From positions 1-53,790 of the forward strand of contig JAUYJB010000106.1 in NCBI GenBank assembly GCA_030688605.1: a stretch of 53,790 nucleotides of DNA. The letters are read 5' to 3'. Below the pieces are notes generated by a model, which saw nothing but the letters and a program-made list of their open reading frames with translations, was not told the origin of the DNA and searched no databases. Source of the stretch: Hyphomicrobiales bacterium. GTDB lineage: Bacteria > Pseudomonadota > Alphaproteobacteria > Rhizobiales > NORP267. A program made the position numbers and the translations under genes. Shown piece by piece: positions 23,805 to 31,672 of this stretch (its first letter is position 1; each line of letters begins with the position of its first letter).

Positions 23805-25883
23805 CTAATGCCGCGCGCGTCGTTCAGCCCTCTGGCCGCCTCGAATGAGCAAATTCCGGCCGGCATCCTCTTCGGAGAGCGCCCGGGCATCGTACCGGTC
23901 GACGAAGTCCTCGAACGCATTGCGCAGCTCTTCGACGGTGCGGTAGGTGCGGCCCTGAACGACCGTTTCCTTGAGCGTGCGATCAAATCTCTCGAAGACG
24001 TCGTCGGCCGCGGGCTGTTCGATGAAGGCGTAGGACGGGGCGATGCCCCACAGGCCAATCTGTTTCATGAAGTCGTCGGAGAGATACTGGGAGCCGTGAC
24101 CGATCCGCAGCACCAGCCCCCGGGCGACGCCCGGCGCCGTCGAGCCGCACAGCCTCGTGATCGCCGCAGAAACCGGCTCGAGAGCGGCAAAGCGGTCGCC
24201 GCGCTTGCCGACGTACCACCCGATGCATTCGCCGGTCGCATGTTCGACGGCGGTAAAGATCCAGGCCCAGCCCTCTGCCGCCGTGAAGATGCGGATGCCG
24301 CCCGTGCTCCACATGACACGGGCAGGATGGGGGGCAATCCCGTTCTGATGCGTAATTCCGTCCACGGGAAGGGGGCGATCCGGAGACAGAAGATCGTTCT
24401 CCCGCATCACCCGAAGCACCCGCCGCGGGGAAACGCGGATGCCGCGACAGACCCGCAGCCGGGCCCAGACATCGCGATGTCCGTCGCCCTCGCGGGGAAA
24501 TTCCTCAAGATCGGCCTTGATCGCCGTCAGCAAGGCTGCGTCCGGGATCGATGGCTTCGGCCATTGCGGCACGGCGGGCGCAACTCCGAGAGCGGCGGGA
24601 TGCCAGGACGGCCCAAGAGACAGGGCCGGCGCAAGCCCGCCCGTGGCCGGTTGCCGGGGCGGCACGGAGTAGGCCGGAGAACGGCCCCGGGCCGTTTGTT
24701 CGGCGTAGACATAGAGAAATACCGCGAAACCGAACCAGAAATAATACTCGCCGACGAACACGCCGGCATTGTGGAAGAAGGCGTTCACGAAATAAGCGGT
24801 GAAGGCAAAGAAAGCCGCGACAAATTTCTTGGGCTTGATATAGGCCGCAAATGCAATGATCGTGACTCCGTATATCCCAAAATTCAAAAAGAAATTCAGA
24901 AATGCATTGTGAATTGCGAGCCTGAACACGCCTTCCGCTTTGCCGAAATCGGAAAGGTCCTCCCAATAGAGCCAAGCGTAATCGGTCGGATCAAATCCCC
25001 AGCCAAAGCCGAACGGGTGGTCCATTGCCAAGTGAGAACCGAAAGTCCACAGCACCCATCGGCCGATCGCCGAGGCATCGTCCAGGTTCGCGACCCGGGA
25101 ATCCGTCGCGTCCAGATAGAGCAGGCCGACGGTCCCCAACGCGGCAAGCGCGACCAGCCACATGAAGGAACCGAGCCGAAGCCTCGTGACGCTAAAAAGG
25201 ACTTCATGAACGAATATGGCGAGCAGCAGCGACCGCGTTCCGTTGGCGGCGGACATGCCCATCATGGCCAGGACCAGGACCCCGTACAGGGGCGGCGACA
25301 TCAGCTTCCGGCGATACAACAGGTTCGTGATGATGTAGGCGGTCGCTATGTGATAGGAGAAGATGATCGGCGTCAGCGACAGGCCCATGGGCCGCGTCCG
25401 ATCGACCACCGCCTCCTCGATCTGGCTGGGCGACCCCTGAAATCTGCCCAGCCACGCCCGAAGCTGCCATGCCGGCGCGAAATCGACAAATTGCAAAAGC
25501 GCCACGGCGCCTGTCGCCACTCCTGCACCGATTATTACCCATGCCGTGAACTTAAGACCGGCCAGACGCAATATTGCGCAAGTACAGATGAAGATCAACA
25601 AGGGCTGAAGTATATTGCTTAGAAGGCTTTCCACAATTGTTCCCAGACCGCGTCCATTTGCAATGGTAAGAAAGCTGCCCAGGATCGCGATGCCGGCAAA
25701 AACCGTGATTGTAAGAAAATGAGTCCTGATTACATTCATAACTGTTTTATTATACAATACGTACAGCAAAAAAACAAAACACAACAATAACACCGTTCTT
25801 ATTGGTACACCAATGGACAGTTTTATAAAACCTGTGTACAAAACGATCAATAATACGAACAATAATTGTATATAAACTCGCAT
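23805..25883 (-). CDS. Chimera: Wzy/O-antigen-ligase-like polymerase fused to IS3-type transposase domain
   Basis: One uninterrupted 692-codon frame. Residues 1-415 are a polytopic membrane protein with about ten or more helices and the Wzy_C signature in A-I-H-N-A-F-L-N-F-F-L-N-F-G-I, so this part is an O-antigen polymerase or ligase. Residues about 445-690 are an IS3-family OrfB: D-V-W-A-R-L-R, R-V-L-R-V-M-R-E-N-D-L-L-S-P, then the integrase fold with R-G-D-R-F-A-A-L-E-P, G-H-G-S-Q-Y-L-S and F-E-R-F-D-R-T-L-K-E. The first catalytic Asp (W-x-T-D) is G528 and the second (D-H-G-S-Q-Y) is G595. E631 is kept at the correct spacing of 35 intervening residues, so transposition activity should be lost. 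The first 300 bases of the gene are AT-rich. There is no good ribosome site before ATG 25883. It could be a functional polymerase with a tail, or a decaying junction. Confidence 0.8.
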   Translation of the reverse strand: MRVYIQLLFVLLIVLYTGFIKLSIGVPIRTVLLLCFVFLLYVLYNKTVMNVIRTHFLTITVFAGIAILGSFLTIANGRGLGTIVESLLSNILQPLLIFICTCAILRLAGLKFTAWVIIGAGVATGAVALLQFVDFAPAWQLRAWLGRFQGSPSQIEEAVVDRTRPMGLSLTPIIFSYHIATAYIITNLLYRRKLMSPPLYGVLVLAMMGMSAANGTRSLLLAIFVHEVLFSVTRLRLGSFMWLVALAALGTVGLLYLDATDSRVANLDDASAIGRWVLWTFGSHLAMDHPFGFGWGFDPTDYAWLYWEDLSDFGKAEGVFRLAIHNAFLNFFLNFGIYGVTIIAFAAYIKPKKFVAAFFAFTAYFVNAFFHNAGVFVGEYYFWFGFAVFLYVYAEQTARGRSPAYSVPPRQPATGGLAPALSLGPSWHPAALGVAPAVPQWPKPSIPDAALLTAIKADLEEFPREGDGHRDVWARLRVCRGIRVSPRRVLRVMRENDLLSPDRPLPVDGITHQNGIAPHPARVMWSTGGIRIFTAAEGWAWIFTAVEHATGECIGWYVGKRGDRFAALEPVSAAITRLCGSTAPGVARGLVLRIGHGSQYLSDDFMKQIGLWGIAPSYAFIEQPAADDVFERFDRTLKETVVQGRTYRTVEELRNAFEDFVDRYDARALSEEDAGRNLLIRGGQRAERRARH

Positions 25884-25887
25884 AATA

Positions 25888-26165
25888 TTATGTGACCCCG
25901 CTTTGATAGGCAGGTTCGCGGCTTAGTTCAGCTGCATTCCTTTGCATGGTCATGCCGCTGACTTTCTTGCGGTCGCTTCGATTCGACCCGTTGCCGTCAC
26001 CGGGGGGCCGGCTCGGGCAGGCGATCGGTTGCCGCTCCCATTGGCTCCTCCGACAGGGCACAAGTCTTGCCCGCATGCGACCTCCTGGATCGTTCGGCTT
26101 GCCTGCACCGCCTCCCGCGCAAGCTTGCTCTTGAGATCGGAATCAAATCGACGGCACTTTGCCAT
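25888..26165 (-). pseudogene. Frameshifted IS3-type OrfA remnant
   Basis: From ATG 26165 the frame reads M-A-K-C-R-R-F-D-S-D-L-K-S-K-L-A-R-E-A-V, then R-T-I-Q-E-V-A, the helix-turn-helix start of IS3-family OrfA. The match then continues in another frame as V-P-C-R-R-S-Q-W-E-R-Q-P-I, where OrfA proteins have H-P-N-Q-V-x-x-W-K-x-Q. A single frameshift near 26063 explains this. The first frame stops at 25950 and the second at 25888, only five bases before the Wzy-transposase chimera on the same strand. The OrfA and OrfB parts therefore flank the wzy part in the original IS orientation. Confidence 0.65.
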
Positions 26166-26220
26166 CACGCATTCCTCCGTCAATGGACGGAACACATTAC
26201 ACCCCGCTTGCCGGGCCTTA

Positions 26221-27816
26221 TTAATCCCCTCCGAACAGCGCCTCTTCCAGCTCCGCTGCACTTTCCGAGCATTCCGGTGTCTGACCTCCTCCAACCTGTA
26301 AATGACGAAGGCACAGCCACGCCTCGATTCGGGTCTTCTCGGTCGTGCCGGCAATCGCAAATGGTTTGTCGGGAATGACGGCAGGGGCTTGCGCGGTGAC
26401 CGAGACGCCCAGATAGCCGCCAACCTGGGCGGGGTCGTCGATGATGGCGCCGACGGCGTAGCGGACAAAAGCGACGATGCGGGAGTCGATCGGCTGGCGT
26501 TCGGCCGGGCGCGATCCGGCGTGGCGGTCCACCCAGTTCCATACCTCGGATGCCGGCATGACGGTCCAGGTGCGCGACTCAACGGGCGGGGCGGTGGCGA
26601 GTTGGGCGGTCTTCGGATATGGGACGGCGTCGTCGCGGGTGCTGCCGCTGCAGCAATGATTGTCGTTTTCGAACACTAGCGCGCCCTGATAGTTTTTGGC
26701 GAAATCGCCCTGCCATTGCAGCGCCGTCATCTCACGCCTGGAATTCGGCCCCCGCTTGACGACATTGCCGATGATGGTAGCCCGTGTTCCGCCAGCCCCT
26801 TTGTAAATGTGAATAGCCGAGCCGCCTGGATTATAGACATAATTGTTGGCTACGAACGTGCTCGTACGAGCACCCATCACCGGGTTGCGAAAGTTGTTGC
26901 TGACGAACAGATTGCCCACCACTTCGACGGACTTGACGTCTTGGCCGATCAGAATGCCCATCGAATGCCCGCCTTTTTCGTGGCCGGCACGGTCGAGAGC
27001 CTCGGCGATGATCGAATTGCGTATGGTGATGCCGAACACCGTCTCCCCCCACAGACCGATATTCTCGTCGATCGCCCAGCTGACGCTGATATTCTCGAGG
27101 CGGATGTCTCGGGTCTCATAACGACAATCGGTGCAGGGTCCGATGCTGATCCCATCGGCATTGTCCGGTACCGGGTCCTGCCGGCCGGGCCGCACCGAAA
27201 TATGCTGCACGACCACGTCGTGCGTGGCGATGCGCAGCTTGTCACCGCGCAACAGGATGCCCGGCGAAGGCGCCGTCTGGCCCGCGACCGTCACGAACGG
27301 ATGGCCGATCCGCAAATAGCTCTCGAGCTCGATCGTGCCGCCGACGTCGAAGACGATGATGCGGGGGCTTGAACCCGCAAGCGCCGCGCGCAACGTGCCT
27401 TCCCCGTGATCGGCCAGGCTCGTCACGTGAATTATTTTCGTTCCATTGACAAGTCCGCCACGGGTCATCGTTCCGGCCACACCGGCAATGTCGGCGGCCG
27501 GTTGTTCCGCCTGGGCGGCCGCTCCGTCCTCGACGGCAGGCCCTGCGGCCGGTAGTTCCACCTGGGCCGGTTTCTCCTCAACGACAGGCCCTGGGGCCTG
27601 TTGCCCGCTGGCGGACGTCTGAAACAGCAAGCCCCCGACCATGCAGATCAATGCAACGGCGCGCATCTCGTTGCCGAACATGCGGCGAGGATATCGAGCC
27701 TTGACCCGTTCAAACATGCCGTTTGATCCAGCTGGCGCGAACGCGGTCCGCGCCTGATTTGCCTCGATCCGGCCGTCGATCACAATACCCGCGCGCATGT
27801 CGTGGTTCTCCCGCAT
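26221..27816 (-). CDS. Pectate-lyase-like secreted protein
   Basis: A protein of 531 residues with a parallel beta-helix of the pectate lyase type. The ATG at 27816 has GAGGGAGGGCC before it. A signal-peptide-like stretch (R-A-V-A-L-I-C-M-V-G-G-L-L-F) only begins near residue 52, so an internal Met such as M46 or M51 may be the real start. After a Pro/Ala/Glu linker the lyase core begins: G-G-L-V-N-G-T-K-I-I-H-V-T-S-L, G-T-L-R-A-A-L, then I-V-F-D-V-G-G-T-I-E-L. Later beta-helix turns include I-R-N-S-I-I-A-E-A-L and V-V-G-N-L-F-V-S-N-N-F-R-N-P. It probably cleaves or trims a uronic-acid-containing polymer in the periplasm or outside, which fits the UDP-uronate dehydrogenase of the locus. Confidence 0.8.
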   Translation of the reverse strand: MRENHDMRAGIVIDGRIEANQARTAFAPAGSNGMFERVKARYPRRMFGNEMRAVALICMVGGLLFQTSASGQQAPGPVVEEKPAQVELPAAGPAVEDGAAAQAEQPAADIAGVAGTMTRGGLVNGTKIIHVTSLADHGEGTLRAALAGSSPRIIVFDVGGTIELESYLRIGHPFVTVAGQTAPSPGILLRGDKLRIATHDVVVQHISVRPGRQDPVPDNADGISIGPCTDCRYETRDIRLENISVSWAIDENIGLWGETVFGITIRNSIIAEALDRAGHEKGGHSMGILIGQDVKSVEVVGNLFVSNNFRNPVMGARTSTFVANNYVYNPGGSAIHIYKGAGGTRATIIGNVVKRGPNSRREMTALQWQGDFAKNYQGALVFENDNHCCSGSTRDDAVPYPKTAQLATAPPVESRTWTVMPASEVWNWVDRHAGSRPAERQPIDSRIVAFVRYAVGAIIDDPAQVGGYLGVSVTAQAPAVIPDKPFAIAGTTEKTRIEAWLCLRHLQVGGGQTPECSESAAELEEALFGGD

Positions 27817-27961
27817 CAGGCCCTCCCTCGCGCAAGTCCGAACGACGGGAATTTAGGCCACCGCGCGCCAAAACTCCATACGCCGGCCCCGCAGCCCGTG
27901 GACGGGCACGCGTTCGCCGGCAATTGCGGGAGATCCACATCGGTTCCAGCAGACGATCGGG

Positions 27962-29110
27962 TCATATGGAATCCTTTGACCGGCGAATCGACGGGCGAAC
28001 GCTGTTTCCCGACGCGAAAGACGGGATCACCGAACGGTAAACGTTTTCGGTTTGCCTGAACACCTCTCTCCAATCGACGAATTTCGCCTTGTCGACAATG
28101 AAGGCCTCCGGGTCCCGCAACGCGAGATTGATCTTCGAACGAAGCGCGTCGGCGTCGGCGACGGGAAAATAGGAGCCGCCGTTCAACGGCATTTCCCGAT
28201 TCGCCGGAATGTCGCTCGCGATAACGGGTCTTTCATAGGAGATTGCTTCCAGGATCGCGTTCGACAGCCCCTCATGGTGCGAGCAGTTCACATACACCGC
28301 GCAGTTGCTGTAAAGGGCGGACAGCAGCCGCCGGTCGATCCTGCCCAGAAACCGGATGCGGTCATTGCCCATCGCAAACAGATGATCCGCATAGCCGCTC
28401 TCGTCGGCGCCGCCCGCGACCACGAGGCCAACCGCCGGGTCGGTCATATCTTCCACCGCCCGGACGAGCGTCTCGTAATCCTTGTCGACCGTAAGGCGCC
28501 CGACCGCCAGCACATAGGGCGCATCACCCAGATTGAGACCGGACCAGAAGGCGCGGGCTTCCTCGGACACGGACGCGCTGTCGATGCCATTCGGCACGAC
28601 CGTGATATGCCGGAGCCCATATCTCTCCTTAAGCATGGTCGCATATTTTCGTGATACGGCGATGACATGGTCGGCATATCTGATTTGCCGCTCGCAGAGC
28701 CGGAAACCGAGCCTTCCGAGAAGCCCCCATTTCGCGTATTCGTGATCCGCCGAACCGTAGCGGACCACCACCTTGAGGCCGGCAAGCTTATACAGGACGA
28801 GAAAGATTGCCGAATTCAATCCCTGGAGATGAACCAGCTTCGGTCTGGCCCAGGCGGCGTAGCAGAAACAGAGAAAGTGGTAGATCAATTTTTCCGTTTG
28901 TGCGAACCGAACCGTATAAATCCCTCTCAGGCGCACGCCCTTATATTCTTTATTTTTTATGAATTTTCTCACCCCAAGCAACGTGACCGAGTAACCGTGC
29001 TGCGCAAACTGCGGAAACGTCATTTCCGCATGTTTTTCGGCGCCCCCCTCCACGTCGGGGATTCCTCTCGGTCCTATGACGATGATGTCCGACATTCCCC
29101 ACACAACCAT
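27962..29110 (-). CDS. GT4-family glycosyltransferase
   Basis: A retaining GT-B glycosyltransferase of about 380 residues. The N-terminal half starts I-I-V-I-G-P-R-G-I-P-D-V-E-G-G-A-E-K-H, the usual acceptor-side start of WsaF/RgpA-like GT4 enzymes. The C-terminal half carries L-A-V-G-R-L-T-V-D-K-D-Y and the donor motif E-G-L-S-N-A-I-L-E-A-I-S. ATG 29110 is the longest start; ATG 29095 (M-S-D-I-I-V) begins directly at the conserved strand, and neither has a strong ribosome site. It is separated from the pectate-lyase-like gene by 145 bases on the same strand. It probably adds a deoxyhexose or hexose to the growing repeat unit. Confidence 0.87.
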   Translation of the reverse strand: MVVWGMSDIIVIGPRGIPDVEGGAEKHAEMTFPQFAQHGYSVTLLGVRKFIKNKEYKGVRLRGIYTVRFAQTEKLIYHFLCFCYAAWARPKLVHLQGLNSAIFLVLYKLAGLKVVVRYGSADHEYAKWGLLGRLGFRLCERQIRYADHVIAVSRKYATMLKERYGLRHITVVPNGIDSASVSEEARAFWSGLNLGDAPYVLAVGRLTVDKDYETLVRAVEDMTDPAVGLVVAGGADESGYADHLFAMGNDRIRFLGRIDRRLLSALYSNCAVYVNCSHHEGLSNAILEAISYERPVIASDIPANREMPLNGGSYFPVADADALRSKINLALRDPEAFIVDKAKFVDWREVFRQTENVYRSVIPSFASGNSVRPSIRRSKDSI

Positions 29111-29740
29111 TTTCTTGCCGCAGGACCAAGATCGGCATTGTCATAAACTTAACAAAGGCGCGTTGCGGTTAGAAGGGCCGCACGGACCGGCTGGCGCGGC
29201 GGCATCGGTGGTCCGCCGGCCGGCATGGGCGCGCCAAGACACGCGGCGACGGGCGGGTGGGCCGTGGCCACCCGTGTGGCGCCGACCGGTGCTCGAGGCC
29301 TCCGCCGCAGGCGTTGCATCCTTAACTCTGCTGAAGGGAATCGACCGACAACGGTGAACCGGTTGTTGACAGGCCGGTGCCAAGGTCATTATTTACCGGC
29401 ATTTGTAAATTGATTTGGATATTGTGGTCGCAAATTGCAGGGTGCATTTCCTCGTCCGGCTGACAGAAGGGCGAAGATGCGTGGCGACCTGGGCAGTGAG
29501 CCGGCTCTTTGCCGAATTGGGGTAAATCCGACAAGAGCGATAGAGATCGTGCCCTGTTTCCTGCAATCGCGTTGGAGTGGGCTTTACTGGATCCCGGCTG
29601 CAGCACAAGGCAAATGCTCCACCCTGTTGTGCAAACGGTGGATGCAGTAGCATGGGCGAACCGCCGGCGCCCGATGGCCGCGGTGAGGCTGTTGAAAAAC
29701 AGAACATATCATGTGGCAAAAGTCGCAAGAAGAAACAAAA
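29111..29740. promoter_or_regulatory. 630-base divergent region upstream of the Wzz-like gene, with candidate promoter
   Basis: No gene is supported. The best promoter candidate on the plus strand is TTGACA at 29366-29371, a 17-base spacer and TTATTT at 29389-29394, followed by an AT-richer start region. It is about 350 bases upstream of the Wzz-like start, leaving a long leader that could hold regulation. The minus-strand GT4 promoter should lie near 29111-29250. The in-frame ATG at 29711 lacks a ribosome site. Confidence 0.35.
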
Positions 29741-31522
29741 ATGGCCAGTGATTCCCAATTGCAGGAAGTCCCTCTTGCCACTCCTGGTGGAGACAATGGC
29801 GAATCCCTAGATTTGCAGCGTTTCTATACCTCGATATATCGGGGGAGATACATTATTGGTTCCATCGTGTTTATCTCCCTGTCGGTCCTGGCCTTGTATT
29901 ACTTGATTTCATCCGAGAAATATCAGGCAACCGCACAAATTCTCATCGACATTCAAAAACCGCAACTTGTAAACCAGGACCTGGCCATGACCGGCCTCGA
30001 CATGACGCGTCAAATGATTGGGCCGGTGACCGACAGCCAGGTGGAAATTCTTCAATCGACGCGCCTTGCCGAGCTTGTGATCCGCTCGACCGGGCTTCAG
30101 AACGATCCGGCTTATTCGGGCGGCAGCTTGAATCCCCTCAGCAGGCTGTTCGGCGGCCGGACCAGCTTTTTCAGCTCTCTGTGGGGAGGCTCCCCAAAGG
30201 CCGAGACACCCCCTTCGGACGCGGCGGCAGGCGATGCGCCGAGCGGCGAAGACGGGGCGGCGGAAACGGTCAAGGGCGATCCGCAAAGTGCCGAGGAAAT
30301 GAAGTCGCCGGCTGAGACGGCCAAGGGCGACACGCAAAGCGGCGAAGAAGGCGCGGCGCCGGCTGAGACGGCCAAGGGCGACACGCAAAGCGGCGAAGAA
30401 GGCGCGGCGCCGGCAGAGACGGCCAAGGGCGACACGCAAAGCGGCGAAGAAGGCGCGGCGCCGGAAGGTGCGGTAGAGGATCCGATCCCGACGGCCGTCA
30501 TCGACAAGTTCCTGTATAACCTCAACGTCAACCGGAAGGGTCTGACGCTCGTCCTGCTGGTGCGCTTTACCGACTCCGACCCGGTGCGTGCGGCAGTGCT
30601 GGCGAATGCCGTCGCTGAAGCCTACCTGGAGGATCAACGCGAGGAGCGGGTGCAAGTTACGCGGCAGATGAGCCGGCAAGTGCAAAGGCGCATGACCGAC
30701 CTGCGCGATCAAGTGCTTGCCGCCCAGCGCCGCGTCGAAGAATTTCGCGAGGCCAACAATCTCCATATCGTCGGCGGTCTGACGGTCAGCGAGCGCGAGA
30801 TCGCCGAAACGGTGACCCAGCTCATCGTGGCGCGAAACGAAGCGGCCAACAAACGCACCGCCCTGCAGCAGATGGAGATCGTTGCCGCCGACCCGAGCGC
30901 CGTCATGAGCATCAGCCCGGTCCTGGAATCTCCCGTCGTCAGGGACCTGCGGCGTCAGGCTGCGGAAGTCTCGCGCAAACTCGCCACCGTGATCACCCAA
31001 TTCGGCGAGAACGACAATCAGGCCATTACGGCACGCGCCGAATTGCGCGACGTGCGCAACGAGATCGGGCTGGAAATCCAGCGTATTCTGCAGAGCGCCC
31101 GCAATGACTACGAAATCGCAAAGAGCCGCGTCGAATTCTTCGAACAGGACTTGAAACGGCTGATGAAGCAGTTCGCCGAGACAAATCGGCTGCTGATCAA
31201 GCTTTCCGAGCTCGAACGCGAGGCGAATGTGACCCGGGATGTCTATATCTCTCTGCTTTCGCGCCAGAAGGAAACGAATGTGCGGGCGGGCATTCTCTAT
31301 CCGGACGCGCGGATTTTCGACTATGCCTCCGTGCCGCGCCATCCCGCCGGCCCCAGAAAGATAATCGTATTGGGTCTGACCCTGTTCGGAAGTCTCGCCA
31401 TAGGGCTGTCGCTGGTGATTCTGCGGGACCACATTGTCTCGGTGATGCGCAGGACGCCGCAAGTTTCGGCCGACGCGGAGGAGATCGCTCCGTATCCGGG
31501 ATGGCGAAGACGATCAGCTTAG
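29741..31522 (+). CDS. Wzz/GumC-like chain-length determinant protein
   Basis: A 593-residue inner-membrane polysaccharide co-polymerase. It begins with L-D-L-Q-R-F-Y-T-S-I-Y-R-G-R and a first membrane helix (residues about 40-60), followed by Y-Q-A-T-A-Q-I-L-I-D. The large periplasmic part contains a long coiled-coil region (about 290-490, with Q-x-x-R-R-V-E-E-F-R). The second helix follows P-x-x-P-A-G-P-R-K near the C-terminus. There is no tyrosine-kinase domain. Residues about 190-240 hold three near-perfect 17-residue repeats not usual for the family. ATG 29741 is preceded by AAGAAG; ATG 29711 is an alternative without a site. It pairs functionally with the ExoF-like protein and Wzy. Confidence 0.87.
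   Translation: MASDSQLQEVPLATPGGDNGESLDLQRFYTSIYRGRYIIGSIVFISLSVLALYYLISSEKYQATAQILIDIQKPQLVNQDLAMTGLDMTRQMIGPVTDSQVEILQSTRLAELVIRSTGLQNDPAYSGGSLNPLSRLFGGRTSFFSSLWGGSPKAETPPSDAAAGDAPSGEDGAAETVKGDPQSAEEMKSPAETAKGDTQSGEEGAAPAETAKGDTQSGEEGAAPAETAKGDTQSGEEGAAPEGAVEDPIPTAVIDKFLYNLNVNRKGLTLVLLVRFTDSDPVRAAVLANAVAEAYLEDQREERVQVTRQMSRQVQRRMTDLRDQVLAAQRRVEEFREANNLHIVGGLTVSEREIAETVTQLIVARNEAANKRTALQQMEIVAADPSAVMSISPVLESPVVRDLRRQAAEVSRKLATVITQFGENDNQAITARAELRDVRNEIGLEIQRILQSARNDYEIAKSRVEFFEQDLKRLMKQFAETNRLLIKLSELEREANVTRDVYISLLSRQKETNVRAGILYPDARIFDYASVPRHPAGPRKIIVLGLTLFGSLAIGLSLVILRDHIVSVMRRTPQVSADAEEIAPYPGWRRRSA
30307..30462 (+). repeat. 51-bp tandem repeat, three copies, in frame
   Basis: Three units with period 51 encode P-A-E-T-A-K-G-D-T-Q-S-G-E-E-G-A-A. 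The first two are nearly identical, and the third differs at the GCT/GCA codon near its start. A degenerate fourth unit (E-T-V-K-G-D-P-Q-S-A-E-E) lies just upstream. The repeat is acidic, adds a flexible periplasmic loop to the Wzz-like protein and should vary in copy number by slippage without breaking the frame. Confidence 0.9.
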
Positions 31523-31672
31523 CGCGGTCCGACTTTCATCGAATATTGCGGCTTGGCCTGTCGCGCGCCTGATATCGCTCGGGCGATCCTCGTTGGAGGG
31601 ATTCCCGGCCATTTTGGGCCATTTGCCGGGGGAACCGCTCTAGCCCCGCCAAGGCTTGCGAGGAATGATGGC
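31523..31672. terminator. Convergent intergenic region with inverted repeat
   Basis: Between the plus-strand Wzz-like gene and the minus-strand extensin-like gene lies an inverted repeat: CCCGGC near 31608 pairs with GCCGGG near 31625 across a loop containing GGCCATTTTGGGCC. It could end transcription from both sides. There is no clear T tract. Confidence 0.3.

Noticed and set aside
23667-25622. 651-codon plus-strand frame opposite the Wzy-transposase chimera
   Set aside because: It has no ribosome site and an Arg/Asp/Gly-rich shadow composition; motifs for Wzy and IS3 OrfB are on the minus strand.
30307-30462. CRISPR-like array
   Set aside because: Repeats are contiguous without spacers, are in frame in a coding gene, and no cas gene is nearby.
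29909-31462. 517-codon minus-strand frame opposite the Wzz-like gene, including a repeat array
   Set aside because: It is an antisense shadow; the repeats are explained by the in-frame 51-bp units of the Wzz-like protein.
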